From NCBI GenBank assembly GCA_012295275.1, contig CM022670.1, positions 28,606,381 to 28,670,380 on the forward strand: a DNA stretch of 64,000 bases, written 5' to 3'. The translations under genes and the position numbers were made by a program. Below are positions 61,750-64,000 of this stretch, piece by piece (the stretch's first letter is position 1; each line of letters opens with the position of its first letter). Below the pieces are notes generated by a model, which ran no database searches, was not told the DNA's origin, and was given only the letters and a program-made list of their open reading frames with translations. This stretch comes from Chrysomallon squamiferum (Eukaryota; Mollusca; Gastropoda; Neomphalida; Peltospiridae).

Positions 61750-62500
61750 ACTAGTGTTTTAAAACAATATCTGTATCTTTGGCTTATTAGTTTCATCGTA
61801 CTTAACTAGTTTTTATAAATATCAGTATCTTTAGTTTACTAGTTTCATCGTATTTAACGTGTTTTTAAAACAATATCAGTATTTTTGCTTTACTAGTTTC
61901 ATTATACTTAACTAGTTTTTAAAACAATATCAGTATTTTTGCTTTACTAGTTTCATTATACTTAACTAGTTTTTATAAACAATACCAGTATCTTTGGTTT
62001 AACTAGTTTAATCTTAGTCATCGGCTCTCATTTAACTAATTTTTAAAACAATATCAGTATCTTTGGTTTACTAGTTTCATCGTACTTAACTAGTTTTTTA
62101 AACAATACCAGTATTTTTGGTTTACTAGTTTCATTATACTTAACTAGATATTATAAACAATATCTGTATCTTTCGTTTAACTAGTTTAATAGTAGTCATC
62201 GACTCTTATTTAACTAGTTTTTAGAAACAAAATCTGTATCTTTGATTTAACTAGTTTAATAGTAGTCATCGGCTCTTATTTAACAAGTTTAATAGTAGTC
62301 ATCAGCTCTTATTTAACTAGTTTAATAATAGTCATCGTCTCTTATTTAACTAGTTCTTATAAAAAATATCTGTATCTTTGATTTAACTAGTTTAATAGAA
62401 GTCACCGGTTCTTTTTTATGTAGTTTTTATAAACAATATCTGGATCTTTGATTTAATGGTCGTGGTCGACTTCTATTTAACTAGTTTAACTAGATATGAG
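61750..62500. repeat. ~57-bp minisatellite rich in AACTAGTT
   Basis: Blocks of the type CAATATCAGTATCTTTGGTTTA + ACTAGTTT(C/A)AT + CGTACTTA + ACTAGTTTTTATAAA recur about 12 times. A second variant inserts AGTAGTCATCGGCTCTTATTT. Nearly every unit carries one or two ACTAGT cores within the palindrome AACTAGTT. More diverged CTAGTTTCAT words continue to about 62990. Confidence 0.85.
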
Positions 62501-64000
62501 TCTGGTTCCATTATATTTTTATATATTATCTTTGAGGAAACAAACAAAAAGTGAGAAAATTGCTAACTAAATATATGCATGGACTAAATACTAACTGTGG
62601 CAACGCTGAGGCCTAAGAAACTTTGACAACGGCCTTGTGTTGAGATTCACAAGACGAAAACAGTGAGAAGTCGACAGCACAACGATCTATCAGGCAAAGA
62701 TATGGATGTTCTAAACGAGCAAAGTTTTATTGCAATTTCATGTCTCTGATTTAATTATTGTTCAATTTTTACTTGTCGAACCAAAATTTTCTCTACTGTT
62801 TGATCTAGCTTCATTAAGGTCATCCTAGTTTGATGCAGCTAGTTTTCTTGCTTCTGATTTAGCTAGATTCATAATAGTTTTGTGGTTTGGTGAATATTTT
62901 CTGAATCATGATTTATCTAGTTTCACTTTGGCTTGTTGTTACTTGTTTACTAGTTTCACAGTGTATTTTTGAATAACTGGTTTAGCTAGTTTCATTATGA
63001 AATTATAGAAAATGAGAAATTATCTATATTAAAATTCCGAATCAGCTAAACCAATTTCTCTGTAAATTATATATGCAGCAGAAAAATGAGGATCGTATTC
63101 TCTTGTACTGTTTGTGTAAGAAGTACTAATGGAAAATAAAAAATTTTTCATATTCTTTCTTATTACAGAGTACGAAAACAATCCTAATGAATATCAATCA
63201 ATATTGCACATTTTAGCAGATTACATTTCGAACGTTTTTACTAGATTGAACATTACCATAAATTAATGCCACACTAATTATATATCATGAGTATATTTGT
63301 CATCCAAACATGGATCTTGATGAATGCTCTATGTTATTATAATGGAACCTGAACCTTCCTTTTGCTAAACAGCCTCAAAAGTTGACGGACACAAAAATAA
63401 ATAAACAAATAATTATAAAAATCGAAAAACAAAGAAAAAAATCAAAGGCAGATAAACAAACAAACAAGAACGTCGGTATATGAAGTCAATGATTTTCCTG
63501 AAGTGACAAGCACGACGCCGATAAATCATTTAAGGTTGTAATCAAAAGTCTTGATATTGTTCATTGGTCCCTGAGAACAGTTTCACCGAAGCCAGCGAGT
63601 TCGCGAACGGTTTTTCTTGAGCATTCATGCTGTGAAAATGTCTTCACAGGTCTTGACGTTTTGATCAACGCATGTCTGTCGTGACATAACGGAATAAACG
63701 CTTTCTGCATTCATCGTTGCAAGTCCTCTCACGAACTGCACAGTATATACGGTGGTTTGAAATTATATCTCCACCAAGCGTTCTGAAAAAGGAGAAATGT
63801 TATCACATTTATTTTGATTATATTCTGATAGATATTTATTTTAAACCCGTTGAAGTGTATTGTGATTCAGGATAACAGCAGAATATATTAAATTATAAAT
63901 TGAAGTGAAAAAAAAAAAAAAGAAAGAAAGAAAGAAAAAAAAATAATAATAAAAAAAGGAAAGATGACAGGTAGGAGTACTGTGTTTTGAAACTTGATCG

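Larger units (their letters stand above)
55871..64000. other. Intergenic, upstream of the four-TM gene
   Basis: No supported gene. It contains (AAT)n and (CT)n tracts at 56.5-56.7 kb, a 17-bp minisatellite at 58.3 kb, a pogo/Tigger-like terminus at 59.3 kb, GT-rich cryptic repeats at 59.8-60.1 kb, a 28-bp A run at about 61424 and the AACTAGTT minisatellite at 61.75-62.5 kb. The last kilobase is ordinary AT-rich sequence with no feature I can name. Confidence 0.6.

Overview
This window looks like nuclear DNA from an animal. It is strongly AT-rich, its genes are split into small exons with consensus GT..AG introns, and it is packed with simple repeats: very long (GA)n/(CT)n, (AAT)n, (CA)n, (TA)n and (GTAT)n tracts. 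Protein content and repeat style suggest a lophotrochozoan, most plausibly a cephalopod mollusc; that taxonomic call is inference. There is no sign of bacterial or plasmid DNA.

Every gene I can support lies on the minus strand. (1) 16712 to 5004: a multi-exon gene for a large protein I cannot name. A 666-residue N-terminal half has a Ser/acidic-rich leader, basic patches and a helical TPR-like body. A C-terminal half of about 500 residues is strand-rich and propeller-like. The halves are separated by an in-frame TGA at 11084-11082. A perfect donor 13 nt past that TGA splices in phase into the next exon, so I read this as one gene interrupted by a stop codon, with two head-to-tail genes as the alternative. 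A probable non-coding first exon ends at 17418. (2) 32645 to 21437: a two-exon METTL7/TMT1-type membrane-anchored methyltransferase (242 aa) with a 10.5-kb intron. (3) 55375 to 40838: a seven-exon, 254-aa four-transmembrane protein of the LAPTM4/DUF4728 (pasiflora-like) type with a PPxY tail motif. Its first intron is 12.1 kb.

The rest is intergenic or intronic sequence. Besides microsatellites it holds three minisatellites: a 17-bp unit at 58267-58508, a roughly 57-bp unit rich in AACTAGTT at 61750-62500, and a degenerate 45-50-bp unit at 25815-26985. It also holds relics of mobile elements: a Ty3/gypsy-integrase-like fragment at 3.6 kb, a short hAT-like element at 26.27-26.54 kb, two piggyBac-end-like segments at 28.2-28.4 kb, a pogo/Tigger-like terminus at 59.3 kb and two tRNA-type A boxes. 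A pair of inverted homologous arms lies at 48.28 and 49.26 kb.

The genes show no functional link to each other. The in-frame TGA is the observation most worth following up, because cephalopods are known for extensive A-to-I recoding, although stop-codon loss by editing, readthrough, sequencing error and decay cannot be told apart from DNA alone.
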